Under the pieces are notes generated by a model. It saw nothing but the letters and a program-made list of their open reading frames with translations, was not told the origin of the DNA and ran no database searches. Below, one piece after another: positions 1 through 9,104 of a DNA stretch of 64,000 nucleotides; position 1 is the stretch's first letter; each line of letters begins with the position of its first letter. The position numbers and the translations under genes are program-made. Source of the stretch: Marinobacter piscis (GTDB lineage Bacteria; Pseudomonadota; Gammaproteobacteria; Pseudomonadales; Oleiphilaceae); NCBI RefSeq assembly GCF_007671655.1, contig NZ_VCGX01000003.1, positions 124,001 to 188,000 of the forward strand. Reading direction: 5' to 3'.

Positions 1-314
1 AGAATCAGCGCATGGCATCCTATGGTTCCTCAAAGGCAGCGACCAGTCATCTTGTACGCAATATTGCCTTTGATCTGGGTCCAAAGGGAATCCGTGTGAA
101 CGGTGTTGCACCCGGTGCTACACGCACCGATGCACTTAAATCTGTGCTGAACGACGACATTGAGAGGAAGATGTTGGCGCACACACCCATTAAACGTCTG
201 GGCGAGCCCGAGGATATGGCTAACGCCGCGTTGTTTCTCTGTTCGCCCGCTGCAAGCTGGGTCAGCGGTCAGATACTGACTGTCTCCGGTGGTGGTGTGC
301 AGGAGCTGGACTGA
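1..314 (+). CDS. hdhA: 7-alpha-hydroxysteroid dehydrogenase-like SDR, C-terminal part
   Basis: C-terminal part of a classical short-chain dehydrogenase/reductase; the N-terminal Rossmann GxxxGxG region lies before the window. The frame is open from base 3, so the ATG at 12 is internal. The YGSSK sequence near the start is the catalytic YxxxK. The segments IRVNGVAPGATRTDAL and FLCSPAASWVSGQILTVSGG closely resemble, from memory, the E. coli HdhA tail. The family oxidises or reduces hydroxyl/keto groups with NAD(P); the substrate here cannot be told from a fragment, and steroid activity is only a family label. The gene converges on the alkaline phosphatase gene across a strong hairpin. Confidence 0.75.
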   Translation, partial: NQRMASYGSSKAATSHLVRNIAFDLGPKGIRVNGVAPGATRTDALKSVLNDDIERKMLAHTPIKRLGEPEDMANAALFLCSPAASWVSGQILTVSGGGVQELD

Positions 315-377
315 TCAGCACGGTCTGTCATTTCGGCTAACTGATACCAACTACCTCATGGCGCAATAAGTCGATGA

Positions 378-422
378 GGTAGCCGCAGGCACCAATACGC
401 CTTGGTGTCGCCTGCGGCTACC
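378..422. terminator. Bidirectional hairpin between hdhA and phoA
   Basis: Perfect 13-bp inverted repeat GGTAGCCGCAGGC (378-390) and GCCTGCGGCTACC (410-422), with a further ACCAA/TTGGT pairing inside. It starts 8 nt after the phoA stop on the minus strand and 63 nt after the hdhA stop on the plus strand. No long T-run follows on either strand, so it may be a weak terminator, an mRNA-stabilising hairpin or a REP-like element. Its left arm overlaps a second inverted repeat at 351-382. Confidence 0.6.
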
Positions 423-430
423 AGACACAG

Positions 431-2062
431 TTAGTCTTCCATCGCCTCTACGGCGTACTGGCCAACATCTGTGTGGTGCAGAATCTTCCCGAAAGGTGCA
501 GCCGCTTTGGCTGGCCCCTGGGTGAATACCAGCACCGGGGTGTTGGTGTGGGTGCCGGTAGACCAGACGACGTTCTGCTGTTCCGCGACTTCACGAGCCA
601 GCAGGTTCTGGCGGTTATCGTCTGTCTGATAAACAAAGAAGGCGCCGTTTACATCCATTTTCGGGACGGTTTTGGTGCTCAGGTAAGAGTGGCCTTCTGT
701 GTAGAAGGGGTTGTCTTCAGTGGCCAGGACCCGGGCCGCCTGCTCTTCGGTTATATTGAAGCTGGTTTCTGCGTTCACAATACGGGCGAGGTTGGCGGGG
801 GTTTGTTCGCTCTCGCTCAGGCTATCGAACTGACTGTAGAAGATATCGCCGTAGGAGGATTTCTGTTCGTACAGTTTGTCCAGCGTCGATACATCCCCAA
901 AGTTAAAGCCAGGTTTGAACTGCTGCTCATTGAAAACGTCGCCCGGAAGGTCGCGACCGTGGGGCAGGTCGTTAGCAGAATAGCTGAATCCAAAGCCGCC
1001 GGTTTCGTGGTCGGCTGTGACGACAACCAGAGTATCATCGCGACCTTCTGCCCAGTCCAGTACGTAGTTCAGGGTTTCGTTCATGCGCAGCATTTCGTGC
1101 AGCATGGTGCCTGTGTCGTTGTAATGCCCTGCCCAGTCGATTTGTCCAGCTTCGATCATCAGGAAGAAACCTTCGTCGTTCTGTGACAGCGAGCCGATGG
1201 CTTTTTCCGACATTTCTTTCAATGTGGGAACCGTGCGCTCGGGGTCGTTTTTAGTCTGGTTCTCAACGATGGCGTTGGGCAGAGATGAATAGGCAAACAA
1301 ACCAAGAACTTTGTCATCAGCCTGGTTCATCTGGTCGAGGTTAAACGCCAGATCGTAGTTTTTCTGCTGTGCTTCGGCAATCAGGTTGCGGTTATCATTA
1401 CGCTTGGATTTGATACGCACTGAGCCTTCAGTCAGCGTTTCCAGTTCCTGACGCGTCGCTGATTGTTCGTCGTTGGCGGATTCTGGTATCCAGTAGCGAA
1501 GACCGCCAGAGAGCATAACGTCTACATTATTGTCCAGCAGGTCTTCGGCAATTTCGTTTTCCAGGCTGCGGTGGCTCTGGTGGGCAGCAAAGCCGGCCGG
1601 GGTTGCATGAGTAATGCGCGTGTCGGAGACCAGCCCGGTCGATTTACCCAGCTTTTTCGCTTTTTCCAGAATGCTTTCCGCACTGTTGCCGTCTTTGTCT
1701 GCACCAATCATTTCGGCGCCAGCGAATTGGCCGGTTGCCAGTTGGGTGGCAGAGGCGGCGGAGTCCACAACCAGGTTGTCATTGGCATGAGTCATGGAAA
1801 TGCCCATAGGCCCGTTTTCAGCAATACGGTCGAAGGCGGTATAGCCGTCGGCAATGACCGAGTTAGGCGCCTGCTTTGCATACGCGAGGAGCAGCCCGAC
1901 TTGTTGCGGGCCCATGCCATCGCCAATGATCATGATGACGTTTTTGGCTTTTTCAGGCTCAGCCGATGCGGTTTGAGACTCTGTTTGCATGGGCGCACAA
2001 GCTGCAAGCATGAGAGAGGAGGCCAGTAACCCCGCTCCCGCAGTAATGTTGCGAATATTCAT
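431..2062 (-). CDS. phoA: Alkaline phosphatase, predicted lipoprotein
   Basis: Alkaline-phosphatase superfamily enzyme of 543 residues that hydrolyses phosphomonoesters outside the cytoplasm. The N-terminus is a lipoprotein signal with lipobox LAAC and lipidated Cys22. IIGDGMG at 45-51 supplies a metal ligand (Asp48), DSAASATQLATG supplies the phosphorylated serine (Ser101), and TADHETGG in the C-terminal half supplies further Zn ligands. The gene lies 56 bp after choV on the same strand and so is probably the last gene of the choline operon. That position suggests, without proving, that it frees choline from phosphocholine or similar esters. A general phosphate-scavenging role is equally possible; I saw no Pho box before it. 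Confidence 0.88.
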   Translation of the reverse strand: MNIRNITAGAGLLASSLMLAACAPMQTESQTASAEPEKAKNVIMIIGDGMGPQQVGLLLAYAKQAPNSVIADGYTAFDRIAENGPMGISMTHANDNLVVDSAASATQLATGQFAGAEMIGADKDGNSAESILEKAKKLGKSTGLVSDTRITHATPAGFAAHQSHRSLENEIAEDLLDNNVDVMLSGGLRYWIPESANDEQSATRQELETLTEGSVRIKSKRNDNRNLIAEAQQKNYDLAFNLDQMNQADDKVLGLFAYSSLPNAIVENQTKNDPERTVPTLKEMSEKAIGSLSQNDEGFFLMIEAGQIDWAGHYNDTGTMLHEMLRMNETLNYVLDWAEGRDDTLVVVTADHETGGFGFSYSANDLPHGRDLPGDVFNEQQFKPGFNFGDVSTLDKLYEQKSSYGDIFYSQFDSLSESEQTPANLARIVNAETSFNITEEQAARVLATEDNPFYTEGHSYLSTKTVPKMDVNGAFFVYQTDDNRQNLLAREVAEQQNVVWSTGTHTNTPVLVFTQGPAKAAAPFGKILHHTDVGQYAVEAMED

Positions 2063-2118
2063 AGTCTTCCTTTTTACGTTGCTGCTTTTTTGATTATAAA
2101 AGGCGCGTTGTTCGCGCC

Positions 2119-3300
2119 CTAACTGTCGTCCAGATGCTTCCCCAGCATGGCGTGGTAAAGCTCCCGGTCGCCAATGGCACCGGTTATCTGGCCGTTTTCT
2201 TCCACCAGCAGGCTGTGGCCGGTGAAGTACCGAATCTCCATGGCGTCCCTCAGAGGGGTGTCCGGAGCGATTCGTGTGGGCTGCTTCGCCAGGCTTTCTA
2301 TGGCCTGGCCTTCTTCCCAGGTCTGGGTCTGGAAAGTTTGGCCGCTACTGGTTACGACGGCTTGTTCCGCTATGTTCGGGGTGTGCAGCCAGGTGTCGTA
2401 GCGTTTGTTGAGGCAGCGGTTGCCTCTGGAGTCTTCCTGTACGTGTTCGATGGGCAAGGCCAGCGAACGTGCTGCCAGAACATTCAGCGGGTTGGTGCTG
2501 GACACAAAACTTTTTACGTAATCGTTTGCAGGTTCCAGCACAATGGATTCCGGCTTGCCATGCTGAACAATCTGGCCGTCTTTCATAATGGCGATGTGAG
2601 AGCCCAGTTTCAGGGCTTCATCCAGGTCGTGGCTGACGAACACGATGGTTTTCTGGAGGTCTTCCTGCAGAGTCAGCAGCTCTTCCTGCAACTGGTTGCG
2701 GATCAGCGGGTCCAGCGCTGAGAAGGGTTCGTCCATCAGCAGTATTTCCGACTCTGTTGCCAATGCCCGGGCCAGGCCGACACGCTGGCGCATGCCGCCG
2801 GAAAGCTCATCAGGCTTGGACTTGGCCCAGCCCGCAAGGCCGACCAGTTCCAGCTGGCGGGCAACCTTGTCGCGACGCTCAGCTTTGCTTAACCCCTGAA
2901 GTTCCAGGCCAAAGGCGACGTTCTCTTCCACGGTCAGCCAGGGCATCAGCGCAAAGTTCTGGAAGACCATGGAGACACGGCGGGTGCGTATATCCCGCTG
3001 CACTTTTTCACTGGCCTGGGTGAAGTTGACCATTTCGCCGTTGTGCTGAATGTGAATGCTGCCACTGGTGACCTCATTCAAACCGTTAACACACCGGAGC
3101 AGGCTGGATTTGCCGGAGCCTGAGAGCCCCATCAAAACGCAGATTTCTCCCTTTTTAACGCTCAGGGTGGCGTTCTGAACACCCACCACCAGGCCGGTCT
3201 GCTGGTGAACGGCCGCCCGATCCTGGCCCTGCTCAATCAGTGGCAGGGCATTTTTGGGGCGTTTGCCGAAGACAACGTTTACATTTTCAAACTCGATCAT
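2119..3300 (-). CDS. choV: Choline ABC transporter ATP-binding protein
   Basis: ATPase of a ProV/OpuAA-type osmoprotectant importer (393 aa). It has Walker A GLSGSGKSS near residue 60, signature LSGGMRQRVGLARAL, Walker B ILLMDEPFSAL and switch FVSHDLDEALKLG. The last 120 or so residues are a CBS-like regulatory part ending with GAIGDRELYHAMLGK, usual in this subfamily. The start ATG overlaps the choW stop by 4 bp (ATGA), so translation is probably coupled. Position with choX, choW and bet genes identifies choline rather than glycine betaine or proline as the likely main substrate. Confidence 0.9.
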   Translation of the reverse strand: MIEFENVNVVFGKRPKNALPLIEQGQDRAAVHQQTGLVVGVQNATLSVKKGEICVLMGLSGSGKSSLLRCVNGLNEVTSGSIHIQHNGEMVNFTQASEKVQRDIRTRRVSMVFQNFALMPWLTVEENVAFGLELQGLSKAERRDKVARQLELVGLAGWAKSKPDELSGGMRQRVGLARALATESEILLMDEPFSALDPLIRNQLQEELLTLQEDLQKTIVFVSHDLDEALKLGSHIAIMKDGQIVQHGKPESIVLEPANDYVKSFVSSTNPLNVLAARSLALPIEHVQEDSRGNRCLNKRYDTWLHTPNIAEQAVVTSSGQTFQTQTWEEGQAIESLAKQPTRIAPDTPLRDAMEIRYFTGHSLLVEENGQITGAIGDRELYHAMLGKHLDDS

Positions 3301-4145
3301 GAGGAAGAGCCCCCGGTGTTGCTTTGACGGAAGAACCGGTCCATCCAGATAGCCAGTAATACGATTGCAAGCCCGGCTCCAAAACCTTTGCCTATATCCA
3401 CAGTGTTCAGTGCCCGGACCACGGGTACGCCCAAGCCATCAGCACCCACCAGGGCGGCGATAACAACCATTGAAAGAGACAGCATGATGCACTGGGTTAT
3501 GCCGGCGCCGATGGAGCTCATGGCAGCGGGCAGTTCAACCTTGAACAGCAGTTTTCGGTTGGTGCAGCCAAAGGCTTTACCGGCTTCAACCAGCTCTTTG
3601 GGCACCTGGGAAATGCCCAGATACGTCAGGCGAACCGGAGCCGCAATGGCAAAGATGATGGTGGAGATCACGCCGGGCACGACTCCGAGACCAAACAGGG
3701 TCAGTGTCGGGATCAGGTAAACAAAAGGCGGAATGGTTTGCATCAGGTCCAGCACTGGCTGCAGGAACTTGTACAGCCAGCTGCTATGGGCCGCGTAGAT
3801 ACCCAGGGGAACGCCAATCACGACGCACAACACGGTTGCATACAACACCAGCGACAGGGTCGCCATGGTGTCTTCCCAGTACCCGAGGTTCCAGATCAGC
3901 ATAAAGCTGATGGCGGTAAACGCTGTCAGCCCCCAGCGGCGATGCCGAAGGTGTGCCGCTACGGTAAAAAACAGAACGAGGGTGCCTGGTGGTGCCCAGA
4001 GCAGGGCATCGGTGAGGCCATGTATCATGCCTCGAAGGGTGTCAGAAACGGCATCAAAAAAGCCGCTGAAGTTAATCACCAGAAAATCAACAACGTCTTC
4101 CATGAAGTCGCCAAAAGGCAGTTGATGCTCAGTTATCCAGCTCAT
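3297..4145 (-). CDS. choW: Choline ABC transporter permease
   Basis: Integral inner-membrane permease of the ProW/OpuAB type (282 aa). Several hydrophobic helices flank the BPD_transp_1 core, and the segment VPKELVEAGKAFGCTNRKLLFKVELPAAM is the EAA-like loop that docks on the ATPase. It would form the pore of the importer with ChoV and receive choline from ChoX. A 143-bp gap with a hairpin separates it from choX upstream, while it overlaps choV downstream by 4 bp. Confidence 0.9.
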   Translation of the reverse strand: MSWITEHQLPFGDFMEDVVDFLVINFSGFFDAVSDTLRGMIHGLTDALLWAPPGTLVLFFTVAAHLRHRRWGLTAFTAISFMLIWNLGYWEDTMATLSLVLYATVLCVVIGVPLGIYAAHSSWLYKFLQPVLDLMQTIPPFVYLIPTLTLFGLGVVPGVISTIIFAIAAPVRLTYLGISQVPKELVEAGKAFGCTNRKLLFKVELPAAMSSIGAGITQCIMLSLSMVVIAALVGADGLGVPVVRALNTVDIGKGFGAGLAIVLLAIWMDRFFRQSNTGGSSS

Positions 4146-4216
4146 GGTATTCAGTCTTTTTGAGTGCGGGCCATAATGGCCGGCGCATAAAAGTGGGTGG
4201 TGTTGGCAGCCACAAA

Positions 4217-4250
4217 CAGGGGCTCCGGGCCGGCTGGCTCAGAGCCCCTG
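4217..4250 (-). terminator. Intercistronic hairpin between choX and choW
   Basis: Inverted repeat CAGGGGCTC (4217-4225) and GAGCCCCTG (4242-4250) with a 16-nt loop, 38 nt after the choX stop in the transcribed (minus) direction. The RNA continues into CUGUUUGUGG, so the U-run is poor. Such a hairpin after a binding-protein gene would give partial termination or 3'-end protection, leaving more ChoX than ChoWV. The structure is seen; the role is inferred. Confidence 0.5.
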
Positions 4251-4288
4251 AAAGGTGTTTGAAAAGCTGCGTGCGAGAATTCCGAAGG

Positions 4289-5218
4289 TTACTTCAGAGC
4301 CGCTTTGACAGCCGGCAGGGCGTCTTCGCCGTTGATGGTGGTGACGCCTTCGAGCCACCTGTCGAGTACCGCAGGGTTGTTCTTCAGCCAGGTGTGCGCG
4401 GCGTCCCTTGGCTCTTCCCCGTCATTCAGGATGCCTGCCATCACTTCGTTTTCCATGGTGAGAGTGAAGGTCATGTTGTTCAGCAGGGTGCCTACGTTGG
4501 GGCATTCGCTGGTGTAGTTCTCACGCACGTTGGTATGAACCGTGGCACCGCCGTAGTTGGGGCCAAAGAAGTCATCGCCACCTTCGAGGTATGCAAGGTC
4601 ATAGGTGGCGTTCATCGGGTGTGGTTCCCAGGCCAGAAACACGACCCAGTCATCACGACGGACGGAACGGCCAACCTGGGACAGCATGCCGGCTTCGCTG
4701 GACTCCACGACCCTGAAGTCACCCAGTCCGAATGCGTCTTCTTTCACCATTTGCTGGATCAGGCGGTTACCGTCGTTGCCCGGTTCGATGCCGTAGATGC
4801 GGTTATCAAACTTGTCGGCGTGTGTGGCAATATCCTCAAAACTGGTTACGCCCGCATCGTAAACATACTGGGGCACGGCCAGGGTGTACTTGGCGCCTTT
4901 GAGGTTGGTGATGATGTCTTCAACCTCTCCACTTTCCAGATACGGGCGCACATCCGCTTCCATGGTGGGCATCCAGTTGCCCAGGAAAACGTCGACGTCC
5001 TCATTCTTGAGCGACCGGTAGGTAACAGGCACCGCCAGCACTTTTGCTTGTGGCTCATAGCCCATGCCGTCAAGCACTTCCGAGGCGAGGGCTGTAGTAG
5101 CGGTGATGTCGGTCCAGCCAACATCCGCGAAACGGACGGTTTTACATTCGGCATTCGGGGCAGCCAGGGTGGCGCCACTGAATGCCAGACCCGCACAGGC
5201 CAGAACTAGCTTTTTCAT
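4289..5218 (-). CDS. choX: Choline-binding periplasmic protein
   Basis: Substrate-binding protein of the choline importer (309 aa) with a Sec signal peptide of about 19 residues ending in TLAAP. It belongs to the OpuAC-like glycine betaine/choline-binding family. Aromatic positions expected to form the cation-binding cage are present: Trp in VGWTDI, Trp in LGNWMP, Tyr in PQYVYDAG and Trp in LAWEPHPMN. The likely disulfide cysteines (near residue 25 and in SECPNVG) are also there. It lies 35 bp after betA, before choW and choV. Confidence 0.9.
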   Translation of the reverse strand: MKKLVLACAGLAFSGATLAAPNAECKTVRFADVGWTDITATTALASEVLDGMGYEPQAKVLAVPVTYRSLKNEDVDVFLGNWMPTMEADVRPYLESGEVEDIITNLKGAKYTLAVPQYVYDAGVTSFEDIATHADKFDNRIYGIEPGNDGNRLIQQMVKEDAFGLGDFRVVESSEAGMLSQVGRSVRRDDWVVFLAWEPHPMNATYDLAYLEGGDDFFGPNYGGATVHTNVRENYTSECPNVGTLLNNMTFTLTMENEVMAGILNDGEEPRDAAHTWLKNNPAVLDRWLEGVTTINGEDALPAVKAALK

Positions 5219-5253
5219 ACGTTGTACTCCTTTATCGATTATTGGTCACAGTG

Positions 5254-6936
5254 TCAGCGTTGTTGGTTTTTCCAGTCCGGGTGTTCCCAGACCGGGGCTG
5301 ATGAGGGGGGCAGAGGGTCCAGACCACGTATGTGATCGGCACACTTTTCTGCCAGCATGATGGTCGGGGCGTTCAGGTTGCCACTGACCATGCTTGGCAT
5401 GATGGAGGCATCCACCACGCGCAGGTTACGGGTTCCATAGACGCGGGCCTGCTCGTCGACGACGGCCATGGGGTCATCGGCTGCGCCCATTTTGCAGGTG
5501 CAGGATGGGTGATAGGCGCTGTCCGCATACTGGCGGATAAAGGCGTCTATATCCTCATCCGACGTGGCATCTTCTCCCGGCCGCAACTCTTTGCCGCGGT
5601 AGGCATCAAATGCGGGTTGGGCGAAAATCTCCCGGGTCAGCTTGACACTCTGGCGCATTTCCCAACGGTCGCGCTCGGTACTGAGCAGCTTGGGGTCAAT
5701 AATGGGGTGGTCGCCAGGGTTTGCGGATCTCAGCTTCAGGAAACCGCGGCTGGTTGGCCGCATGGGACCAACGTGAGCCTGGTAGCCGTGGCATTCTGCA
5801 TCTTTACGGCCATGGTCGATCACCTGCGAGGGCAGGAAGTGGTACTGGATGTCCGGGTGCCTCACGCCAGGTTCCGAGCGAATGAAACCGCCCGCTTCCA
5901 AGTGTGCGGTGCGGCAGGCACCCCAGTCGTTATTGATGAACCATTTCATGCCCGCCAGGGTTTTGCCGGGCTGGGTGGTGTATTTATACAGAGTAACCGG
6001 CTGCGTTGACTCGTGCTGAACGTAGATTTCCAGGTGGTCCTGCAGGTTTTTACCTACGCCGGGCAGGTCAACGACCACGGGAATACTGTGCTCCTGCAGT
6101 TCGGCAGCGGCACCTATACCAGATAGCATCAGCAACTGGGGCGAGTTGATCGCGCCGCCACTGACGATGACTTCCTTGCGGGCCGCCACGCGAATGGTTT
6201 TGCCCTTCTGAATGTACTCAACGCCTGTTGCCTTGTTGCCGTCAAACAGAATGCGGGTGGTCATGGCACCGGTTTCGGCGGTCAGGTTCGGGCGGTTGAG
6301 GACCGGGCGCAGATACGCCTGAGCTGCACTCCAGCGTTTACCTTTGCGAATGGTCATGTCCATGTCGCCAAAGCCTTCCTGCTGGTAGCCGTTCATATCG
6401 TCAGTCTGGGGGTACCCGGCCTGTTTGGTGGCTTCCTTGAAGGCGCCGAACAACGGGTTGGGTTCATCACCGGTGTGAACGTTCAGAGGGCCCTGGCCAC
6501 CCCGATAATCGTCGGCTCCTTTTTCCCGGCTTTCGGCTTTGCGGAAGTAGGGCAGAACGTCTTGGTAGCGCCAGCCTTTGGCACCTTCTTCGTGCCAGCG
6601 ATCATAGTCATAGGCGTGGCCGCGGATATACACCATGGCGTTCAGGGTGGAACCACCGCCCCAGACTTTGCCGCGGGGCCAGTAGAGTTTCCGGTTATTC
6701 AGGAATTCCTGGGGCTCGGTGTGGTAGTACCAGTTGTATTTGTCGTCCATGAGGTTGTACATGAGCGCGGCTGGCATGTGGATTTTCCAGCCGTTGTCAC
6801 GGCGTCCGGCTTCCAGCACCAGCACCTGGTCCTGTCCGCTTTCAGTCAACCGGTTTGCCAGTACGCAGCCAGCTGAGCCAGTACCAACAACCACATAGTC
6901 AAATTCATGATCAAATTGCAAAGCTGTCTCCTTCAT
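5254..6936 (-). CDS. betA: Choline dehydrogenase
   Basis: GMC-family flavoprotein (560 aa) that oxidises choline to betaine aldehyde at the inner membrane and can also oxidise the aldehyde. The FAD-binding GTGSAG lies near residue 18, and GGGSTLNAMVYIRGHAYDYDRW and GAINSPQLLMLSGIG are the GMC signatures. The C-terminal SAYHPSCTCKMGA carries the active-site His, and VVDASIMPSMVSGNLNAP the final catalytic region. It lies 48 bp after betB and 35 bp before choX, within the minus-strand operon. Confidence 0.95.
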   Translation of the reverse strand: MKETALQFDHEFDYVVVGTGSAGCVLANRLTESGQDQVLVLEAGRRDNGWKIHMPAALMYNLMDDKYNWYYHTEPQEFLNNRKLYWPRGKVWGGGSTLNAMVYIRGHAYDYDRWHEEGAKGWRYQDVLPYFRKAESREKGADDYRGGQGPLNVHTGDEPNPLFGAFKEATKQAGYPQTDDMNGYQQEGFGDMDMTIRKGKRWSAAQAYLRPVLNRPNLTAETGAMTTRILFDGNKATGVEYIQKGKTIRVAARKEVIVSGGAINSPQLLMLSGIGAAAELQEHSIPVVVDLPGVGKNLQDHLEIYVQHESTQPVTLYKYTTQPGKTLAGMKWFINNDWGACRTAHLEAGGFIRSEPGVRHPDIQYHFLPSQVIDHGRKDAECHGYQAHVGPMRPTSRGFLKLRSANPGDHPIIDPKLLSTERDRWEMRQSVKLTREIFAQPAFDAYRGKELRPGEDATSDEDIDAFIRQYADSAYHPSCTCKMGAADDPMAVVDEQARVYGTRNLRVVDASIMPSMVSGNLNAPTIMLAEKCADHIRGLDPLPPSSAPVWEHPDWKNQQR

Positions 6937-6984
6937 ACGGGTGCGGGCACCTGTGCCGCGCCTGTCTTGGTTGCAATGGCGATG

Positions 6985-8451
6985 TCAGAATGGGGCCTCG
7001 AGCGGTTCCATGCCGACGTAGACGGATTTGGTCTGGGTATAGTGGGCGAGCGTTTCACGACCGTTCTCGCGGCCCAGTCCGGAAAGCTTGTAGCCACCTA
7101 CGGGCATTTCGGCGGGTGAGGCACCGAAGCTGTTGATCCAGCAGATTCCGGCTTCCAGCTGGTGAATAACCCGGTGGGCGCGGGTGTTGTCTGTGGTAAA
7201 TACACCTGCAGCCAGGCCGTAATCCGTATTGTTGGCGCGCTGTACCACTTCGTCTTCGGTATCAAACGGCAGCACGGACATCACCGGCCCAAAAATTTCT
7301 TCCCGCACAATGGTCATGTCATCGGTGCAGTCGGCAAAGACGGTGGGCGCAACGAAGTAGCCGTTTTCACAACCTTCCGGCTTGAGAGTGGTGCCACCGG
7401 TCAGCAGTCGCGCGCCTTCGGCTTTAGCACTGTCGATATACTTCATCACCAGATCACGGTGGCCGGCGCTGATCAGGGCGCCAAAGTTGGTGTCCGGGTG
7501 CTCGGGGTTGCCGGCGATGATGTTGGTTTCGGTTCTTTTAACCAGTTGCTCAAGGAAGGCGTTGTAGACAGACCGCTGAACAAAGACCCGGGTGCCGTTG
7601 GTGCACACTTCGCCCTGGGTATAGAAGTTACCGAGCATGGCAGCGGAGACGGCCTGTTCCAGATCCGTATCCTCAAAAATAATCAGAGGTGACTTGCCGC
7701 CCAGCTCCATGGTGACGGACTTCAGGGTTGTGGCTGAGTCTGCCACAACCGTGCGGCCGGTTTGCGCTTCGCCGGTGAACGATACCTTGGCGATTGCCGG
7801 ACTGGATGTGAGCATCTGGCCGACCCGGTGATCGCCCTGTATCACGTTGAAAACGCCTGCCGGTACACCCGCGGCGAGGTATATTTCTGCAAGTTTGATC
7901 GCACCCAGAGGGGTTTCTTCTGAGGGTTTGAAGATCATGCTGTTACCGCATGCCAGTGCCGGCGCGGACTTCCAGCAGGCAATCTGCAGCGGATAGTTCC
8001 AGGCACCAATGCCGGCGCACACGCCCAGGGGTTCCCGGCGGGTATAGAAAAAATCTGGCCCCAGGTGCTGGCTTTCACCAGTGATGCTGGAGGCCTGGCC
8101 GGCAAAGTACTCAACAGAGTCAGCGCCGGTTACCACATCCACCACACTGGCTTCCTGCCAGGGTTTGCCGGTGTCCAGTACTTCTGTGTGAGCCAGAACA
8201 TCGTTCTGTTCCCGGAGCATGGCGGCTGCACGGTTGAGTATGCGGCCCCGCTCAAGTCCGCTCATGGCAGACCAGACTTTGAACCCTTCCCGGGCACTTT
8301 CTGTGGCAGCCCGCATGATGGATTCATCCGCCTGCTCAACCTGGTAAATCACTTCCCCTGTGGCCGGATTGAATACGTCGAAGCATTCACCGTTTTGGTT
8401 GGCCAGCGGCTGGCCATTAATAAACGATTGGTAAATAGGCAGCGTCATCAA
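6985..8451 (-). CDS. betB: Betaine aldehyde dehydrogenase
   Basis: NAD(P)-dependent aldehyde dehydrogenase (488 aa) that makes glycine betaine from betaine aldehyde. Seen motifs are [20 protein letters not shown] for cofactor binding, MELGGKSP with the catalytic Glu near residue 250, and [12 protein letters not shown] with the nucleophilic Cys near 286. Length is typical of BetB. It overlaps the betI stop by 4 bp; a second ATG immediately follows the first (8448), so the exact start is uncertain by one codon. Confidence 0.95.
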   Translation of the reverse strand: MMTLPIYQSFINGQPLANQNGECFDVFNPATGEVIYQVEQADESIMRAATESAREGFKVWSAMSGLERGRILNRAAAMLREQNDVLAHTEVLDTGKPWQEASVVDVVTGADSVEYFAGQASSITGESQHLGPDFFYTRREPLGVCAGIGAWNYPLQIACWKSAPALACGNSMIFKPSEETPLGAIKLAEIYLAAGVPAGVFNVIQGDHRVGQMLTSSPAIAKVSFTGEAQTGRTVVADSATTLKSVTMELGGKSPLIIFEDTDLEQAVSAAMLGNFYTQGEVCTNGTRVFVQRSVYNAFLEQLVKRTETNIIAGNPEHPDTNFGALISAGHRDLVMKYIDSAKAEGARLLTGGTTLKPEGCENGYFVAPTVFADCTDDMTIVREEIFGPVMSVLPFDTEDEVVQRANNTDYGLAAGVFTTDNTRAHRVIHQLEAGICWINSFGASPAEMPVGGYKLSGLGRENGRETLAHYTQTKSVYVGMEPLEAPF

Positions 8452-9044
8452 GAGGCTCCGTTATTGGCTTGAATGGCTTGGTCGATATAGGTTTTACAGA
8501 GGGCTACAGCCTGGCCTGGCTCAATGCGGCCCTCACTCATAGCGGCCCGCAGCCAGAACCCGTCGATCATTGCAGCAATGGTCTGTGCGGTCGGGCGTAC
8601 CTGGTCGGCAGGCATGAGTTGCCGGAGATAGGACATCAGGTTGGACAGCAGGCGGCGCTCGTTGATGCGTTGCAGCCGCATCAGGTCCGGGCTGTGCATG
8701 GCCTGGGTCCAGAACGCCAGCCAGGTTTTTGCGGACTGGGCATGGGTCTGCACGCCGGAAAAGTTGGCGTCCACAATGGCCATCAGGCGCTCACGCGGGG
8801 TGTTCGGACGCCCTGCCATCAGCGTGGAGACGTCCTGCTGCAGACAGGACAATAAGTACCGCATGGTGGCTTCCAGTAATCCCTGCTTGCCACCGAAGTA
8901 ATGGCTGACAATACCAACCGATAGCCCGGAAGCTCCGGCAATTTTGCCGATGGTTGCCCCCTGGAAACCGTATTCTTCAATAATCTTTAGCGTTGCATCG
9001 ATTAACTGCTGCCGCCGGATCAACTCTACGCCTGGCCGTGCCAT
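8448..9044 (-). CDS. betI: TetR-family repressor of the betaine operon
   Basis: TetR/AcrR regulator (198 aa). The N-terminal helix-turn-helix covers about residues 10-55 ([20 protein letters not shown], then [19 protein letters not shown]), followed by a BetI-type ligand domain. In E. coli BetI represses bet genes until choline is present. Here it is the first gene of betI-betB-betA-choXWV, and two palindromic boxes lie 25-60 bp before its ATG, which fits autoregulation. A good ribosome-binding site (AGAGGG) precedes the ATG at 9044. Confidence 0.93.
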   Translation of the reverse strand: MARPGVELIRRQQLIDATLKIIEEYGFQGATIGKIAGASGLSVGIVSHYFGGKQGLLEATMRYLLSCLQQDVSTLMAGRPNTPRERLMAIVDANFSGVQTHAQSAKTWLAFWTQAMHSPDLMRLQRINERRLLSNLMSYLRQLMPADQVRPTAQTIAAMIDGFWLRAAMSEGRIEPGQAVALCKTYIDQAIQANNGAS

Positions 9045-9068
9045 GCTGTGCCCTCTGAATCACCGTGG

Positions 9069-9104
9069 TTGAACGGGTGTTCATTTTGTTGAACGTGTAT
9101 TCAA
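9069..9104. promoter_or_regulatory. Tandem BetI-type operator
   Basis: Two related palindromes, TTGAACGGGTGTTCA (9069-9083) and TTGAACGTGTATTCAA (9089-9104), start 20 bp apart, about two helical turns, just before betI. Each has TGAA/TTCA half-sites. The core TTGAACG resembles the BetI operator of enteric bacteria as I remember it. BetI binding is inferred from sequence and position. Confidence 0.7.

Noticed and set aside
4160-5209. 349-codon plus frame
   Set aside because: Antisense to choX, which has signal peptide and binding residues.
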